In this document: positions 14,855 through 15,860 of the stretch, in pieces
Numbering within the stretch: position 1 is the first letter of the stretch
Layout: every line of letters begins with the position of its first letter
Assembly (NCBI RefSeq): GCF_000003605.2
Contig: NW_003134839.1
Span: 220,057 to 235,916 of the forward strand
Source: Saccoglossus kowalevskii
Lineage: Eukaryota > Hemichordata > Enteropneusta > Harrimaniidae
Direction of reading: 5' to 3'
Length of the DNA stretch: 15,860 nt
Position numbers and translations under genes: made by a program
The notes under the pieces: generated by a model
The model's database searches: none
Seen by the model: the letters and a program-made list of their open reading frames with translations, nothing else
Told to the model about the DNA's origin: nothing

Positions 14855-15860
14855 CTAACATATTGGAATTATTGATTGCAATAACCTCATTCTCGCTTCT
14901 TTGTGTTGTGGACAATTAATCAGATAGTGAAATTCATTCTCAACTTTATTAGTACCACACCTTTCACACATTCTATCATCCGCTTTTGTTTTTGGTCTTG
15001 TATGGCGACCTTTCTCTATCATTAAATTATGATCACTAATTCTGAGTTTGCATATATATTTTCTATAAATTGGATTTTTAATTTTTCTCAAGTACTGCTT
15101 TGTCAATTACTAATTCGTTCTTGAATTTACTGTAAGTTCTTAATTTATTATTTTCCTCAGATTTAGATTTTTCTGAATTAATTGCTTTTCTCCACAAATC
15201 TACATAACTGGCTTCTATTTGATCACTTATGTGATGTATGCTTTTCTTGGTCTTTTTCCAATAATTATTAATTTCACTTTCGCCTATTATTTCTTGTATT
15301 GATTTTGCCCATTGTGATTGATCAATAATATTACAGGAAATTGCCTCATTTACTAGTTTGTTTCCATTTTTGTAACATATTTTATACCATTATCTGACCA
15401 TCATTGTTTTTAATGAAAACTGAGATTAGGTATCTGCCCAATTCCCCATGAACTGCTAGATTTGATGCTGACTGGTTAACTTGTAGAAGCATTTTACACA
15501 ATTTCAAATTTAATTTTTCTATGTATGTTTTATCTGTATACCCCTCTGAACCCCATATTTCACATCCATAAGTTAGTATTGGTCTTATTATATGGTCAAA
15601 AATGTTGATCCAAGTTGCTATGTTGATATTTGTTGATGTGCTAATTATTTGTTTGATATAGTTAAATGCTTTTAATGTTTTTTTATATAAATGTTCTTTT
15701 GCTAGATCAAACTTTCCACTTGGTTTAAATTCTATTACTAAATATTTATAATGTTTAACTATATCTAGTTCTTTATTTTCATAACAAACACTATACTTAT
15801 GATTTAATAATTGGGCATTTTTATTAAAAAGCATAATGTTTGTTTTAGATGTGTTTACTT
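14855..15860 (-). pseudogene. LINE ORF2 C-terminal part, frame-broken
   Basis: Three minus-strand frames cover consecutive parts of one protein. Frame 1 (from the window edge, with NTSKTNIMLFNK, to TAA at 15384-15382) has the late RT motifs YKYL, FDHIIRPILTYGCEIWG and VHGELGRY. Frame 2 (about 15408 to TAA at 15080-15078) contains EAISCNIIDQSQWAKS and YVDLWRKAIN, with an internal TAA at 15392-15390. Frame 3 (15106 to TAG at 14857-14855) contains KNPIYRKYICKLRISDHNL and the zinc-knuckle-like CERCGTNKVENEFHYLINC. The first shift lies at a five-A run (15411-15407) and the second near 15106-15090. The copy is therefore dead unless these are sequencing errors. Confidence 0.85.

Larger units (their letters stand above)
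14647..15860 (-). mobile_element. Non-LTR retrotransposon (LINE), 3' portion, runs off the window
   Basis: On the minus strand the end of a reverse-transcriptase domain is followed by a C-terminal Cys/His region, about 190 bases of 3' UTR, an AATAAA (14666-14661) and a terminal (TAAAGT)3 microsatellite (14664-14647). A short tandem tail instead of poly(A) and a CxxC..H..C knuckle after the RT are seen in CR1/L2/Jockey-group elements; the exact clade cannot be fixed here. The 5' end and the RT catalytic motif lie beyond 15860. No target-site duplication can be tested without the 5' end. Confidence 0.85.

Noticed and set aside
1-15860. CRISPR arrays, bacterial operons, riboswitches or integrated viral genes
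   Set aside because: No regularly spaced repeats, no prokaryotic gene layout and no viral protein motifs; the spliced exons and retrotransposons point to an animal genome.

Overview
The window looks like nuclear DNA from an invertebrate metazoan. It is AT-rich, genes are split by introns with GT..AG boundaries, coding exons are about 110 bases of LDL-receptor class A (LDLa) type, and there is a tRNA-derived short interspersed element and a degenerate non-LTR retrotransposon. The species cannot be named from this sequence. Nothing bacterial, organellar or viral was seen.

Layout: (1) 1-5014 is mostly non-coding. It holds two weak coding-like stretches (227-316, minus 878-1066), a 27-bp tandem repeat, and a broken LDLa exon copy (1688-1794) inside a segment of about 0.8 kb (about 1515-2320) that recurs at about 6815-8070. 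(2) 5065-9338, plus strand, carries a six-exon gene model, 3' incomplete: a first exon with a short basic cytoplasmic tail and a signal-anchor helix, a Thr/Ser-rich stalk exon, then four LDLa exons. Every intron is phase 1, so the 943 coding bases join in frame (314 codons plus one base). This is the N-terminal layout of type II membrane proteins such as enteropeptidase, corin and other membrane serine proteases, but no protease domain is visible. Intron 3 holds a 303-bp inserted element with a 32-bp perfect inverted repeat, a tRNA-like module and 13-bp target-site duplications. (3) 9339-13302 has no exon I can assign; it contains three short coding-like frames, a 26-bp direct repeat and hairpins. 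(4) 13303-14351, minus strand, has two LDLa exons in the same phase. One is an inverted near-copy of plus exon 6, within an inverted duplication of about 490 bp. (5) 14647-15860, minus strand, is the 3' part of a non-LTR retrotransposon with frame breaks.

The main story is a small LDLa-exon family that has spread locally: one exon copied upstream and since broken, another copied in inverted orientation and still intact, so that two LDLa genes, or two halves of a rearranged one, point towards each other across about 4 kb. No wholly new system could be demonstrated. The most unusual objects are the inverted-repeat tRNA-derived element with its empty-site paralogue, and the inverted exon copy that is better conserved than its introns.
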